Shown in pieces: positions 9,909 to 21,856 of a stretch of 64,000 bases of DNA (within the stretch, counting starts at the first letter, position 1; each line of letters begins with the position of its first letter). The notes beneath the pieces are model-generated. The model searched no databases. It saw nothing but the letters and a program-made list of their open reading frames with translations, and was not told the DNA's origin. Where the stretch lies: contig OY979723.1 in assembly GCA_963855995.1 (NCBI GenBank), positions 8,003,013 through 8,067,012 on the forward strand, given 5' to 3'. This stretch comes from Muricea muricata (lineage: Eukaryota; Cnidaria; Anthozoa; Malacalcyonacea; Plexauridae). A program made the position numbers and the translations under genes.

Positions 9909-12900
9909 GTTGCTAAAGTTTTTTTTACATTAGAATAGGTTTTATATGAAAAATTGGCCGTTTTAGAAAAGGCCCTGGGAAATCTTTAATTGTTTATACC
10001 TAGTAACCATGGAAACGGATTGCAAAAATCGCTTTAAAAACGCTGTTGTACTTGCGATTTCAATGTGAAAATGTTTTTTAGGCTACTATACCAAGAGGGT
10101 GTACTATGGATAAAAGGGGCACGTAGGGGCATGCTAAATATTGCATAATCACAAATTTACATAATCAACTTTCAAGAGCACGAGAAAATCGAGAGAATAT
10201 TCTTTTGAAATTCGCATATTTTTTGCTATATTTTGCTTCTGTTTCCATTTGTAATAATGCTAAAGGGTTCAAGGGAAGGAATAAAGCGTAGTGCTAAAAG
10301 AAAATCGCAGAAAAAACCCTATTTTAAAGGGAAAATATTTTCTGCTATGTGCGAAGATGGCGACCACGTTGTGAAGGAAAATCGTGCTTATGAGATTGTA
10401 GATGGCGATGAAGAACAAAGCGATATAATATCAACATCGGCAAGGAAACTGGAGAATGCTAGCAAAACAAGAACGTTTATACAAGAGCCTCAAACTCCAG
10501 AATTTGAAGTCAAAGTACACACAAGAAACTCCTCTACTAATTTGCCAGATCAGGAAGGTTATCGTGTTGTTTTTATTGAAAACATTCGCAAAACTGTAGA
10601 AAGCATGCACAAGTGTAAAAATGGAAAGATTGTATCTTGTGAGGACACTTCTAAACGAGCTGGATTGAGCAGTACATATTATTTTGAGTGCACAGAATGT
10701 AAGCAGAGGGTTGACATGGATACATCAAAGACTGTTGAGGGAAAGGGACGTTCATTTGATGTCAATCGGAGAACCAATTTTGCCATGGGTGAGTTGGGTT
10801 TAGGCAGAGAAGCTCTCGCAACCATTTGTGAGATTTTGAACATGCCACCTCCTGTGAGTGATAGTGTTTACCAAAAGCACAATCGATCTGTGAATCTCGC
10901 ATCAAAGAAAGTTTTGGATGAAAAGTTGAGTGAAGCTGGTCACCGTGTAAGAGCAAGCTTAGACAAGGATAAAGCAGAATTACTTGACATTGCTGTCTCA
11001 TTTGATGGCACATGGAGCAAGCGAGGATTTACAGCTAACTATGGGGTAAGAATTGTTATTTCTGCAGACACAGGGGAGGTGTTGGATTACGTTGTTCTAT
11101 CAAAAGTTTGTGAAGTTTGCAAAGCTGCTGAGAAGCTCAAATCCAACCCGGTAAAGTATGAACAATGGAAAAATGAACATGTGGCAAGTGGACTGTGTCA
11201 AAAAAATTTTGGTGGCTCTAGTCCTGCAATGGAGAAGGAAGCAGCCAAAATCTTGTGGAACAGATCGGTTGAAAAACATCAATTTAGATACATTGATATG
11301 GTATGTGATGGCGACAGCAAAGCATATGGAGAAGTATGGGACACATATGGAGTTTGCAAAACTTGTGCAAAATATGAGAATATGGACAAACAATCACTAG
11401 AATATAAAAATTGGTTGAAATCAAAGAATTATGCTACATGGGAAAATGATCACCACAATGGTAAAACGAAGTGTAGTCGAGTAAACAAGCTTGATTGTGT
11501 TGGACACGTCCAGAAGCGGATGGGAAAGAATCTAATTGCACTGACAGGGAAAACAAAGCTTGCCGATGGAAAAACTGTTGGAGGCAAAGCTGGGAGACTC
11601 ACTAGGCCAACATTTGACAAGCTTCAGAAATACTATGGGAATGCTATCAGATCCTCTGTTGACAAAAAAGCTAAAACAAGCCAAGAAATTGACAAAGCAG
11701 TGAAACGGATGCAGGGTGCCATCAAAGCAGTACTGTACCACAGTGTCAAGATTGTTGATGGTAAAAAGAGACATCAGTACTGCCTTCAAGGAGAAAACTC
11801 ATGGTGTTCTTACCAAAGAGACAAAGCGAATGGATCTGATCCTGCTTTTGAAAACAAACTACACCATCTTGATCCTGTCTTTCTCGAGTTCCTTACCCCA
11901 CTCTTCGATTGGCTCAGTGATGCAAAGCTGTTGAAGAGATGTTTACAAGGGTTGTCACAGAATGCAAATGAATCAGTCAATTCTTTAATATGGAACAGAT
12001 GTCCAAAACACCACAATAGAGGGCTCAGTTCTGTGGAGACAGCTGCAGCATCCGCAGTAATGCAATTTATTGTTGGTGCGACTGCCCGGCATGATGTAAT
12101 GAGAGAAATGGAGATTCCTGCTGGCTGTTTTACTGAAGCTGGGAGTGAGAGGAAGAACAACAAAAGAGTAAAGCAAGCAAATACAAGAGCACAAAAGAGA
12201 TTCAAGGAAGCAAGGCAGAAAATACGACAGGCTAAATTGGTGGAGGAGGCAAGACTGAAAGCTCGGGAAGGCATAACATATGAGAGCGCAGCATTTAATG
12301 AGGATAATATCCAGGGTTCAAGAAAAAGGAAGAGGCAGACTGGCAAGGAAACTGGTAAAAAGGGGAAAAGCAACTTAAAGAAATAGAACCTAAAACTGAC
12401 TGAGTAACATAGAAAGAACAAGTTAGTATGAAACCAAAACTTTAACAGTGTTTTTCTCGAAAACTGATTTTTGGCCGCACGTGAACTGCCCCCCCCCCCC
12501 ACCTTTTCTCATTACTGTTTCAATGAAATTGGCCCATTTTTGGCACATATGTAGCTAAATGTATCTAGTATGGTCCTATTACCCATTTTTTAAATATCTA
12601 TTTTCTATAAAGGTTTATGTGAAAAAGATTGTTTCCAAGATGGTTTTGCTGTTACCATGGCAACCGTGGTGAATAACAAAAAAATGGCTAATAGGACCAT
12701 AGTTCACAATCTATACTACCACAAGGTGCAATTTTACTTGAATGCATAACATATTAAAGAAAATTTTATGGGGGGGGGGGGGCAACTGGGCCCTCAAAAA
12801 TCTAACTTTCCATACACTACGCCTTTCTTTGGTGTCAAATTTCAGTTCGATGTATCGAACTGGAAATTTTTTATCTCAGATTGTAGCTGAAGTTCTGTAG

Positions 12901-13007
12901 TTTCTAAAAATATATAGGTTGACCATATTTCAATCAAAAACTTGCCCAATATCGACTGTTAAAGAGTTGTTAATTTAGAGTAAAAATTGGGGTGAAGCTA
13001 CCCCTTA
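9909..13007 (+). mobile_element. Mutator-like DNA transposon inserted in BEL/Pao relic
   Basis: BEL/Pao coding similarity stops near 9908 and resumes near 13,008, leaving about 3.1 kb of unrelated sequence with an intact transposase frame. Junctions are inferred from where BEL similarity ends. I could not find a convincing TIR pair or a 9-bp TSD. Internal features are a C-run at about 12,488, a G-run at about 12,771, and an inverted pair (TATGGTCCTATTA and TAATAGGACCATA) downstream of the gene. The intact gene makes this one of the youngest insertions in the left third. Confidence 0.75.
10257..12386 (+). CDS. Mutator-like transposase (metazoan MULE type)
   Basis: The product is an intact 709-residue transposase. 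I chose the first ATG (10,257); the frame is open a little further upstream without an ATG. The N-terminus is basic (KRSAKRKSQKK). A Cys cluster at about residues 120-150 (CKNGKIVSCE, FECTEC) may bind zinc. The DDE catalytic domain shows AVSFDGTWSKRG (first Asp near residue 250) and MVCDGDSKAYGEVW (second Asp near 351). CVGHVQKRMG and the Cys-rich QKNFGG and VCKTCAKYEN segments match the Mutator-like transposase domain common in cnidarian and other invertebrate genomes. The C-terminus is Lys/Arg-rich, consistent with a nuclear DNA-binding protein. The third acidic residue was not pinned down. No stops or frameshifts, so possibly active. Confidence 0.88.
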   Translation: MLKGSREGIKRSAKRKSQKKPYFKGKIFSAMCEDGDHVVKENRAYEIVDGDEEQSDIISTSARKLENASKTRTFIQEPQTPEFEVKVHTRNSSTNLPDQEGYRVVFIENIRKTVESMHKCKNGKIVSCEDTSKRAGLSSTYYFECTECKQRVDMDTSKTVEGKGRSFDVNRRTNFAMGELGLGREALATICEILNMPPPVSDSVYQKHNRSVNLASKKVLDEKLSEAGHRVRASLDKDKAELLDIAVSFDGTWSKRGFTANYGVRIVISADTGEVLDYVVLSKVCEVCKAAEKLKSNPVKYEQWKNEHVASGLCQKNFGGSSPAMEKEAAKILWNRSVEKHQFRYIDMVCDGDSKAYGEVWDTYGVCKTCAKYENMDKQSLEYKNWLKSKNYATWENDHHNGKTKCSRVNKLDCVGHVQKRMGKNLIALTGKTKLADGKTVGGKAGRLTRPTFDKLQKYYGNAIRSSVDKKAKTSQEIDKAVKRMQGAIKAVLYHSVKIVDGKKRHQYCLQGENSWCSYQRDKANGSDPAFENKLHHLDPVFLEFLTPLFDWLSDAKLLKRCLQGLSQNANESVNSLIWNRCPKHHNRGLSSVETAAASAVMQFIVGATARHDVMREMEIPAGCFTEAGSERKNNKRVKQANTRAQKRFKEARQKIRQAKLVEEARLKAREGITYESAAFNEDNIQGSRKRKRQTGKETGKKGKSNLKK

Positions 13008-14650
13008 AGCATACCTCGTTTGGAGTTAATGTCCACCCACATGGCAAGCAACCTGGTCGATAATGTCCAACAAGCGTTAGAAGGTTTTCCCGTTAAGTGA
13101 GTATTGGCTGGCTCCAATGAATACTTGGAAACGGGGAGTTCAAGCAGTTCGTGGGAAATCGCGCCCGTAAGATCCCAGAAAAGACTATATTCAATGGAGA
13201 CACGTTCCTTGCCAAGAAAACCCACCTGACCTCGGAAGTAGATAAGGAGACGTTGATATCGCAAATTCTCTGTGGTGGGAAGGTCTAGACCGGTTAGTAA
13301 CCGAGAAGAATTGGCCACAAGAGATTGTGCAGAGCCCTGGCAAAAAAAGCTTAGCAGAAACCAAACTGACGTGTTCAATCAATTACGAAGAAGTGGAGTT
13401 TGTCGAAAACTCGGAGAAGCTGCGCATGTCGCGGTTTATTCGCAACGTTGGGAAACGCAATGACAGCAGAAAAGGTCCGCTGGCGACGGAAGAGATCCAA
13501 GAACGAGAAACATGGTGGATAAACAGAGTCCAAAGTCGGACCTAAGATTCACCGAAATTTGAAGAAGACCGTGCGAGATTAAACCTCAGGCCCACTGGTG
13601 GCATTCTTAAATGTCATGGAAGAATGCAAGAAGAACTACTCTACCTTCCAGACAACGACTTATTCACGGAGAAACTGGGTGGAACGATCTCACAATGGAA
13701 CCATCCTTTGGGAAGTATGCCTGACGATGATAAAGGTGCGAGTAACCTACTGGATTCCGAGATTGAGAAGACTAGCTAAGATAAAGCTGTGTTTCGGCTA
13801 CAGAAGATTCCAGGCTATACCCATTCCAATCCCACAACCAAGAAAATTATCGAAAGATCAATCCGAAGGAGACCTACCCTTCCAGGGGGTAGGAATTTAT
13901 TATGCTGGTCCAATTAGATATTGAAAACGAGTGAAGAAGGAAACCAAAGCTTACGTAATCGTGCACGCATTCTCTCTGTCCCGCACGTTGTATCTCGAGT
14001 TAACAAAGACGTTGAGCACGGACGAATTCCTAACAACGTTCAAAAGATTCATCGCAAGAAAAGGAAGACCAAAAAGTTTACTCAGACAGCGCTAAGACAT
14101 TAGCTGCCGGAGCAAAGTGGTTGAAAGAAATCATGGATGATGAAAAGTTCAATTAATCTGAGTGAGACTCCTTGTTGGGGCGGTCGGTACGTGAGGTTAG
14201 TCGGAGTGGCGAAACAAGCTTTGTACAAAACCATTGGCAACGGATTCTTAATCTAGACGGAGTTGGAAGATGTTATTTTGGACGTCGAAGTAATGTTAAA
14301 CAATCGTCCTCTTAGTTACGTGGGGGATGGCGTACAGTTATCCATCCTCACCGACTTCGGACTCGAGATCGAAGACAACGCAACTGAAAGGTGACGTCCC
14401 CAAATTCCGACTAAAGAGAAATGCTGCTGCAGTAGCCGAACGTCGCATTAAAGATATAGCCGAAAAAGATTCACGAACACTCAGATAAGCAAAACTTTTT
14501 ATCTTAAATAATCAGCGAGAATTATCAATATGGTGGGCAAAGTATAAACTTTGCAGTATAAACTTTGTGTTTGTTTATTACGGACAGTTACGTAACATTT
14601 ATTAATTTAGGCAAACGAAGCACGATCTTCGGAAACGAATAGGGGAGGGT
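13008..14650 (+). pseudogene. BEL/Pao LTR retrotransposon relic, right part (RNase H to integrase)
   Basis: This continues the relic from 9908. SIPRLELMSTHMASNLVD at about 13,010-13,065 is the Pao-family RNase H region. Downstream, degraded integrase similarity appears near 13,880-14,110 (GIYYAGPI, then RFIARKGRPK in another frame), with further scraps to about 14,400. Several stops and frameshifts break every frame. The purine-rich AATAGGGGAGGG just before 14,650 is in the right place for a polypurine tract. The element is non-functional. Confidence 0.8.
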
Positions 14651-14895
14651 GTTGAGAATTGTTGGTAATAATGTAATTATGATAATTTATCTAGTCAATC
14701 AAATCAAATCAATGCATACGTCACAAGGAATAAGTAAATCGAGTAATAAGAGACAAGCAGTTGGATCTGGTTATTGAGTAGAATGAACGCTGGTTTGCAA
14801 CGCTGGTAGAATGCTGGTTTCCATGGAGGGCGTCTTAATATATAATTATTTACAAAATATTCACCTATTATTGAAGTATATTATTCTGGTGTGAC
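14651..14895 (+). repeat. putative BEL/Pao 3' LTR, truncated
   Basis: Sequence directly after the purine tract begins TGTTGAGAATTGTTGG, a plausible LTR start. It is AT-rich and non-coding up to the start of LINE similarity near 14,895. There is no 5' LTR in the window to compare with, so both LTR identity and its right end are inferred from position. Confidence 0.4.
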
Positions 14896-14899
14896 TTGT

Positions 14900-16135
14900 A
14901 TTATATTTATAAATGAGTGGACAGAACTGGCTAATTTGGCATTCGGTGGAGGACTGTTCCACAGTTTTGCCCCACAAGAGAACTCCCTGTTTGCTTTTGG
15001 GAGAGCTAAGTCGGTTTGGCTATTCCTAAGATCATATTAATTAGTTTGCCAGATGTTTCTCTTATTAGCGATTCTTTTAGGTTAGGTCCCGTATAATCAT
15101 TCAGAATTTTATATATCAAAAGTGATTTACTTATATGCCGCCTCTCCTTCAGTTAATTCCAGCTTAAAGAACGGAAAACATCAGCAGATTTAGTATCGAA
15201 GCTAACCCCGGCGGTTTTGAAGTTTATCTTTAAGAGTCTTATTACATACTCCCCATAGAGGTGAGCAGTAATCAAAGTAAGGCTGAATTAAAGCACTATA
15301 TGTTGTTTGCAAGGTATAGGCGGGAACATGTGGTTTAATACTTTCCTTAATCCAATATATACCCACCTCAACCTTTTTACAAATCATTCCAATATTGTCA
15401 TTTCACCCAAGGCATTCGTCCAGTTTCACTCCAAGACAGCTAAATGACCGCACACGTTGAACTGGCTGATTTTTTATCATTATAGAAGAATCACAATTAA
15501 TTGTTTTAAGATTTTGCCTCGATCCTATATACATTAATTTCGTTTAAGTTGGATGATGCTGCAATTTATTTCTATTTCATTGAGTTCTGTTAGGTCACTC
15601 GCGGCCGAATTTGAGTATCATCTGCATATAAGCAAGGCGTTGTTTTATCAAGACAGTCTGCCAGATCAGTAATGTACAGCAGAAATAATAAGGGGCCCAA
15701 AATTGATCCCTGTGGTACGCCACAGGTGATCTTTTTTGGTAATGATGTGGTGCCGTTTACAGTACAAACTTGCTCTCTATTTGTTAAATAGGAGGAAAAC
15801 CATTCTAATTCCTTATCTGTTGTTCCAAATTGAGATTTCATTTTCTGTAATAAAATGGTATGGTTAATTGAATCAAAGGCTTTACGAATATCGAGAAAGA
15901 CTATCCCGTTCAATTTATCATCATCCAATATTTTCATAAAAGGTATCACACATCTGTAAAAGTGCGGTAAAAGTTGAATTTTTAGATCTGAAGCCTGATT
16001 GATATTTAGAAAGAAATAAGTTATCATTTAGAAACTTGTAGATCTGGTTAAATAAGTACAGATCTCTCAAGAATCTTACTGACAACAGGTAGTATCGAGA
16101 TTGGACGATAGTTTTCGCACCTTTGCCTATCATTA
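14900..16135 (-). pseudogene. LINE relic (reverse transcriptase, 3' half), CR1/RTE-like
   Basis: Minus-strand pieces, read from right to left: IYKFLNDNLFLSKYQSGFR (about 16,000-16,100), VFLDIRKAFDSINHTIL (about 15,850-15,900), ITCGVPQGSILGPLLFLLY (about 15,680-15,730) and CLYADDTQI, which carries the catalytic YADD. Then come AYTLQTTYSALIQPYFDYCS (about 15,270-15,330) and the C-terminal ANREFSCGAKLWNSPPPNAK (about 14,925-14,990). The pieces are in order but separated by frameshifts and stops. The endonuclease part is missing, which is typical 5' truncation. Confidence 0.85.
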
Positions 16136-17829
16136 GATTTGTAAATTGGCACTACAAATTTACAATTTACCAAAGTAAATTGGCACTACCAATTTACTTT
16201 GAGTAGAATGAACCATAAATTTTAATAAGTTATAAAACTATATTGTGAGTGTGTTGATTCAAAATTAAGCCTCTTCACTTCACATATAGTAGAATCACTT
16301 GACATTTTGTCGAGTCTTTTCACGTTTAGATAAATTATTTCTAATTTAGGCGGATGATTTCAATTCGTATCGAAACATTTCACATTGAATTGAACGGTTC
16401 CGCTTGGGCCCGCTGAATCCTTTCGCATTTACTTGAACGATTTCGAAAAGCAAATTGAATTAGATCAATGTCGAATAAACTTTAGACGGATCACTTTACA
16501 ACTTGTCCAATCATATGATGAACCGTACGTGTTTATGTCCATTAATTTCACAAGAGTCATATTTTCGATGATTAACCATTATGACTAACCAATATGATAC
16601 TGGAATGAATGAGCTTTAACACTTGATATGTGGCAGAGTTTATAGAGGGAGATGGTTAGGAGACCTTTTGTGTTAGGTTATTGTGTACCTTGCGCAGGGT
16701 CATGGTTGAACAAGCTTTTGTTCTTCTATTGTACTACCCATGTCAAACTACATTGCACGCTGAAAGAGAATGGTAACTAAGTGTTCGCTTTGCTTTCCAG
16801 AACTATATTTCTCTGCAAATATTACCAACAAAGAAATACTTTTACCAGTTTTTGATGTGGAATATTTCTGGCTTATTGCTAGTGAAACGTTATTTCTTAT
16901 TTACAAAAAAATTGTGCAGGGTGAAAAACATATTCAACCTCCATGTGTGTTTATTGCTTTTCTTCTTTGAAGTTTGCTGGCTTTCCTAACCATCTCCGTG
17001 TATCAACTATGTATATAGTAATAAAGGTGCTTCAGTGCATCAAGCGGAAAAAAAACAAACGCTCAAACCTAGCAGTCGCCATTTATCCCCGATTCTCGAA
17101 GTATAAAGCCTTGCATATGTATGCATGTATTTTTACGATACAACTTGTCGTATATGATTTCTATTTTGGAGTATAGAAATAACCACCATCACGACACTGT
17201 TATCAGTTTCTTTAATAATATTTCTATGCAAACCATTGCCCTATGCAAACCGTACGTGAAACACTTGATCATGTCAAGATTCACTAGTAAACTGTTCGGT
17301 ATAGTGTGGAAACCAATTTGTTCAATTTTTTCGTAGAAATGCAACGATATTTAAAGGACAGAACTAAACCCATAACGCGAAATTGCTGTCTATCATGAAT
17401 CTTGGACACACGGGGAAATTAAGGTATTGTATTTATCTATTTCACTTGAAATTCAGAGTATGATTTGTTCGTACAAACTTTCCAGTTAGCAGTGAAAATT
17501 ATACGTATTGTTGTATGCTTGCATAGATGCCTCAGCCTCGTCCTGACCAGTCGTTTAAAAAAAGCATTAAGTGAAAGTATTAATGCCTGGAAAAACTCAA
17601 CGCTAACTCAAAAAAGTTACGTGTTCACAAAAAAAAGAACATTAGCAGCCTTATGTGTGCATTCAGCAAAGAATTTGGACCCTCGTTTAATTATTCCAAT
17701 CAATGCATGGAAATTCGCAACGATATTTCAAAGTTTCCAAGAATGTAGTAACCGCAACATTGTTAAATCTTTAGTGACGGGCCATTATTAATTCCAGTCC
17801 TGCAGGACTGCTGTGTGCTCACTAATTTG
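16136..17829. other. no gene seen
   Basis: AT-rich sequence. A small repeat at 16,150-16,200 contains GTAAATTGGCACTAC twice and forms a weak hairpin. The open frames are short and featureless. Confidence 0.5.
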
Positions 17830-18230
17830 ACGACCCATATCCAGTGTGAAGAAAAGGGGGGGGGGGGGAAATCAAGTGCTTTTGTCATTTTCCCCCTCAA
17901 AACAATGTCAGAAAAATGCAGACCTGGTCGACGAGATGGGGAAAACTGGGGAAGAACATTATCTTTGTCAGGATCGTCATAACTTCTATCATCTTGAGCC
18001 ACACCACTTGGGGTTGAGCTACTACCAAGGTTTTTGCTTTTATACCTTGCCTCTTTTTATTTTTTTGCTGCCTAATACGGCGATTGCTAGGTCCTTTACT
18101 ACCCCGTCCTGTATTTCTACCTTGACCTCGCCCTGGTTTTCCTTTTGTCTTCTTGAGAAAAGGCGCATATTCTTCATCACTATGGCTAGACACATCAGTT
18201 TCCTTGTTGTCCACAGTAAAATTGTCCTCA
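17830..18230 (-). pseudogene. piggyBac-like transposase relic, second exon
   Basis: The minus strand begins after an acceptor-like TTGTTATAG at about 18,250 and encodes an acidic stretch (SSHSDEEYAPFLKKTKGK) and an RG-rich basic stretch (GRGQGRNTGRGSKG). After a frameshift near 18,000, another frame reads DKDNVLPQFSPSRRPGLHF and LRGKMTKALDF, resembling the piggyBac start with PFTP-like and RG(T/K)M-x-A-x-x-FF motifs. The expected FF-x-LFF is lost in a run of C/G bases near 17,855-17,868. The DDD catalytic core is absent, so this is an N-terminal fragment only. Confidence 0.6.
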
Positions 18231-18736
18231 AGTAGATTACCTCCATCACTATAACAATAGTAATGTACTATTCCACACTGAGTTCAATATGAAACAAGGC
18301 TTACAATTATAAGACTATAAAAACTGAATGAAGCAAAACTTTCAGTGGCAAATTTAGCTCATTTATATACAATAAAAAAATCAAACCTAAAATAATGCAC
18401 AGTAAAGTTTATTGTTATTAGCAATATCATTCAAGTGTCTTTCAATATCTTGCGATATACACATAAAAGTCTACACTAATATAAAAGTAATTTGTAACGC
18501 TGTCAACTTTCCTAGGATCAAACAATAAAATATGACAGTTATATACCCTTGCAAAATTGAATTTGAAATTACATAGAAATATCTAAACATTCCGCGGAGA
18601 ACGGAAACAATGAACATTCTAAAATTTAAATACGATTTGTAATATAATATAATGATAAAAATGATTTAGGCCGAGCTCTAGGCAAACGCATTTTGCAACA
18701 TAGCACAATATTACATGTGCACGAAATGTAATTACC

Positions 18737-18905
18737 TTATTTCTCTCTCTGAATCACTCTCCTTTGTCAATTGTTCATCGAGTTCTTGCACTTCATCAGT
18801 TGATAATCCTTGTCTTTCACTGTCAATATCACTGTTCCCTTCACTATCACTTTGAAGACATAAATCTATAGCTTGTTCGAGCACTAAAAGTCGTACTAGT
18901 CGACG
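18737..18905 (-). pseudogene. piggyBac-like relic, putative first exon
   Basis: The minus-strand frame reads VLEQAIDLCLQSDSEGNSD and then an acidic segment (TDEVQELDEQLTKESDSE). It ends at a GT donor (AATAAG|GTAATT) at about 18,736. Splicing from here to the acceptor near 18,231 keeps the frame, so the intron of about 500 bp appears genuine. The acidic N-terminus suits a piggyBac-type transposase. No obvious ATG lies in this frame immediately upstream. Confidence 0.45.
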
Positions 18906-19125
18906 ACATCTTGAATTTTACAGACAGACGAAATTATTACTTGATAAATTATGTTAAACAGCTGTACTTTGATTATATTCGAGTAAAATGTATTTATGTC
19001 GAATGTGTAAAGCATTTTTAGGTATGGGAGGGGTGGTTGAAAAGCGCTTAGTCATCATTAATCATGGAAACGTCTCTTTCAGGACGCAATAATCGACTAT
19101 GACTCAATCTTTCAGATCACTCCGG
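18906..19125. other. no gene seen
   Basis: Non-coding AT-rich sequence leading to the lone Polinton terminus at 19,126. Confidence 0.5.
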
Positions 19126-19345
19126 AGTAGATTACCCCCCCCCCGTATAGCGTTCAAAGGGATGCCGACAATGACGTCATAGCGCATGAACAGCACGTCA
19201 ACAGCACATGCACATAGAATTGACGTCATAGCACGTGAGCAGCACAAGCACATACAATTGCCGTCATAGCACGTGAACAGCACATGTACATTGGTTTGGG
19301 GTCATAGCGCGTGATCAACTCGTGAACAGTACAAATTTGATAATC
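19126..19345 (+). repeat. solo Polinton terminus (TIR relic)
   Basis: It begins AGTAGATTACCCCCCCC and continues with TATAGCGTTCAAAGGGATGC and then the same CACGTG/TGACGTCA-rich units as the termini of the large Polinton at 20,730 and 43,922. Similarity ends after GAACAGTACAAATTT. The six bases before it, CTCCGG, would be half of a TSD, but no matching right end is in the window. This is the remains of a separate Polinton insertion about 1.6 kb to the left. Confidence 0.8.
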
Positions 19346-19984
19346 GATTGTTATGGAAACAAGCACAAAATGTTAGACGGAGACATCCTAAGAGATTATG
19401 GATCAGGGTCCAATTGACCCTGATACAGAGTTATCATTTTTATTGCGGTTTTCAATAAAGTTGGGGATATTTGTATGACAAAAAGTATTGAATTTCTTAG
19501 AAAACATAAATACCATCAGATTCTAAAAAGGCGTACTACTTTATCGTTTAGGAAAAGCCTATGTAGAAAATGATTTACACTTTTCTGATTTGTGTGTTTA
19601 AAGAAGATACGAAAACCAAGATAATTTAGTGCTCGTGCAGTATTTCCCCATCAATCTCCCAAAGTTTATCAAATTCCAAACTATTAGCAACATTGTAAAG
19701 ACAAAATCAAGTGGGTAACTAGGAGCCAAGACAAGCCATGGGATGTAATTGCTCCTTATTAGAGTGATATTTCACATTGACAATGCCAAATCTATTGTGA
19801 AATCAACAGAACAAGATATTTCAGAGGAAATGATTTCAGACATCAAGTACCAAAATTATATAGTTACTTGTTTAAATTACTTGATTTAAAAAAAAATACT
19901 TGTTGTGATGCAGAGCGGTAATGTTAGCTATATAAAATGACAAATAACAATTCAGTGCCAACTGGACTCATACTTTTGGCACCT
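19346..19984. other. no gene seen
   Basis: AT-rich sequence without recognisable features up to the TA microsatellite. Confidence 0.5.
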
Positions 19985-20729
<745 letters not shown>

Positions 20730-21757
20730 AGTAGATTACCCCCCCCCCCCATATAGCGTTCAAAGAAATGCCGACAATGACGTCATAGCGCATGAACAGC
20801 ACGTGGACAGCACATGTGCCTAGAATTGACGTCATAGCACGTGAACAGCACATGCACATTGGTTTGGGGTCATAGCGCGTGATCAGCACGTGAACAGTAC
20901 AAATTTGGTTTCTAGGGCGATCCCAAGCAGAGAGCGTATATCAGAAAAGAGGGAAATGCAGTATAGGTTTAAAAAATATTTATTTCAACTTTTAAGTTTT
21001 ACAAACTAGTGATTATATTTCAGTTGATATAAACATATGAGATAATCTATGAGATTTTTAAAAGTAAAAGTTTTTTCGATACTAGTGGATAGAGTATGTA
21101 AAGTTAAGTATGATAGTTTAAAAGTTTGTTCAAAAATGTTCCGACATTTTGCTGGTGGTTCTTCGTACTTGAGGATTTTAAATGCTTCCACGATTAGGAT
21201 CCAGATATGTTCTTTCCCGATACGTGATTTTGCTTCTTCGCAACAGTTCCACCAACTACATAATTCCCCAGAATTTGTGTCTTTTCGTTCTATTTCTTTA
21301 ATTTTTCTTGCGATCAATTCTACAGATATGGCAGCAGTCAGTTCCTTTGGGGTAAATTGTTCTTCGAGGTTAAAAATGTTATCAGAATACATCTGCTTAA
21401 AGGAATGTGTCATTGTAGCTAGTGTCCGTACGGCTTGGAGAGCAAGTGTATTATGATAGAGTATCTTGCAATACATGTATTGAGTCAGTAGAGCGTTGCG
21501 CGTAGGAGTGAAGGTTAGGTATTTTTAGAGCGTACGTTCGCTACGCTGCTGTTTAGGCATTGTCTTGCAGGGTGCCGGATATTGTAAGAGCGAACGTACG
21601 GTAGTGTTTAAACGCTGTACGTTTGCTATGCTGCTGTTTAGACATTGTTTTAAGCGCACGTACGCGTGGCAAGGTCAATTCAGGCAATGATATACAGTAT
21701 GCTAATGCTTAGGCATTGTCAAAATGCCTCAAGGCATATTCTAATTGCGTTATACGG
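20730..21757 (+). repeat. left TIR of outer Polinton
   Basis: About 1,028 bp matching, inverted, 42,859-43,922. The outermost 200 bp hold minisatellite units rich in TGACGTCA and CACGTG. The inner part holds a complete gene (21,006-21,413) and a segment with alternating GTACG-rich repeats (CTGCTGTTTAGGCATTGTCT and CTGCTGTTTAGACATTGTTT). The two arms differ by scattered substitutions and by one minisatellite unit of about 36 bp. Confidence 0.92.
21006..21413 (-). CDS. TIR-embedded Polinton accessory protein (VEA-x-KILKY family), left copy
   Basis: The product is 135 residues. I chose the internal ATG at 21,413 because its MTHSFKQMYSDNIF start aligns with MAHLLKQMYVDEID of the homologue at 30,645; the frame is open 21 codons further upstream. 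The core motif is HIWILIVEAFKILKYEEPPA, preceded by a short Cys/Trp patch (LCSWWNCCEE), and the protein is probably all-helical. Related proteins occur at 21,857, 30,645 and 43,203. The gene points toward the near end of the element and exists twice because it lies in the TIR. Function unknown. The two copies differ at a few residues, including SRI against PHT before GKEHIW. Confidence 0.7.
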   Translation of the reverse strand: MTHSFKQMYSDNIFNLEEQFTPKELTAAISVELIARKIKEIERKDTNSGELCSWWNCCEEAKSRIGKEHIWILIVEAFKILKYEEPPAKCRNIFEQTFKLSYLTLHTLSTSIEKTFTFKNLIDYLICLYQLKYNH

Positions 21758-21856
21758 CAGGCATCGCCCACGCGTACCTTGACTAATTTTTTATTGCATT
21801 GAAGTTTTTTTAGCCGGACTGTTTTTACTGCATTTAAGCGTACAATATCTGAGGAA
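21758..21856. other. spacer inside left TIR boundary
   Basis: This is the first unique sequence inside the left TIR and contains the leader of the 157-codon gene. Inverted similarity to the right arm fades around 21,757. Confidence 0.5.

Noticed and set aside
9909..13007. Terminal inverted repeats for the Mutator-like element, including GGGGTGAAGCTACCCC near the right end
   Set aside because: That word is a local hairpin with no counterpart at the left end, and no matching 9-bp TSD was found.
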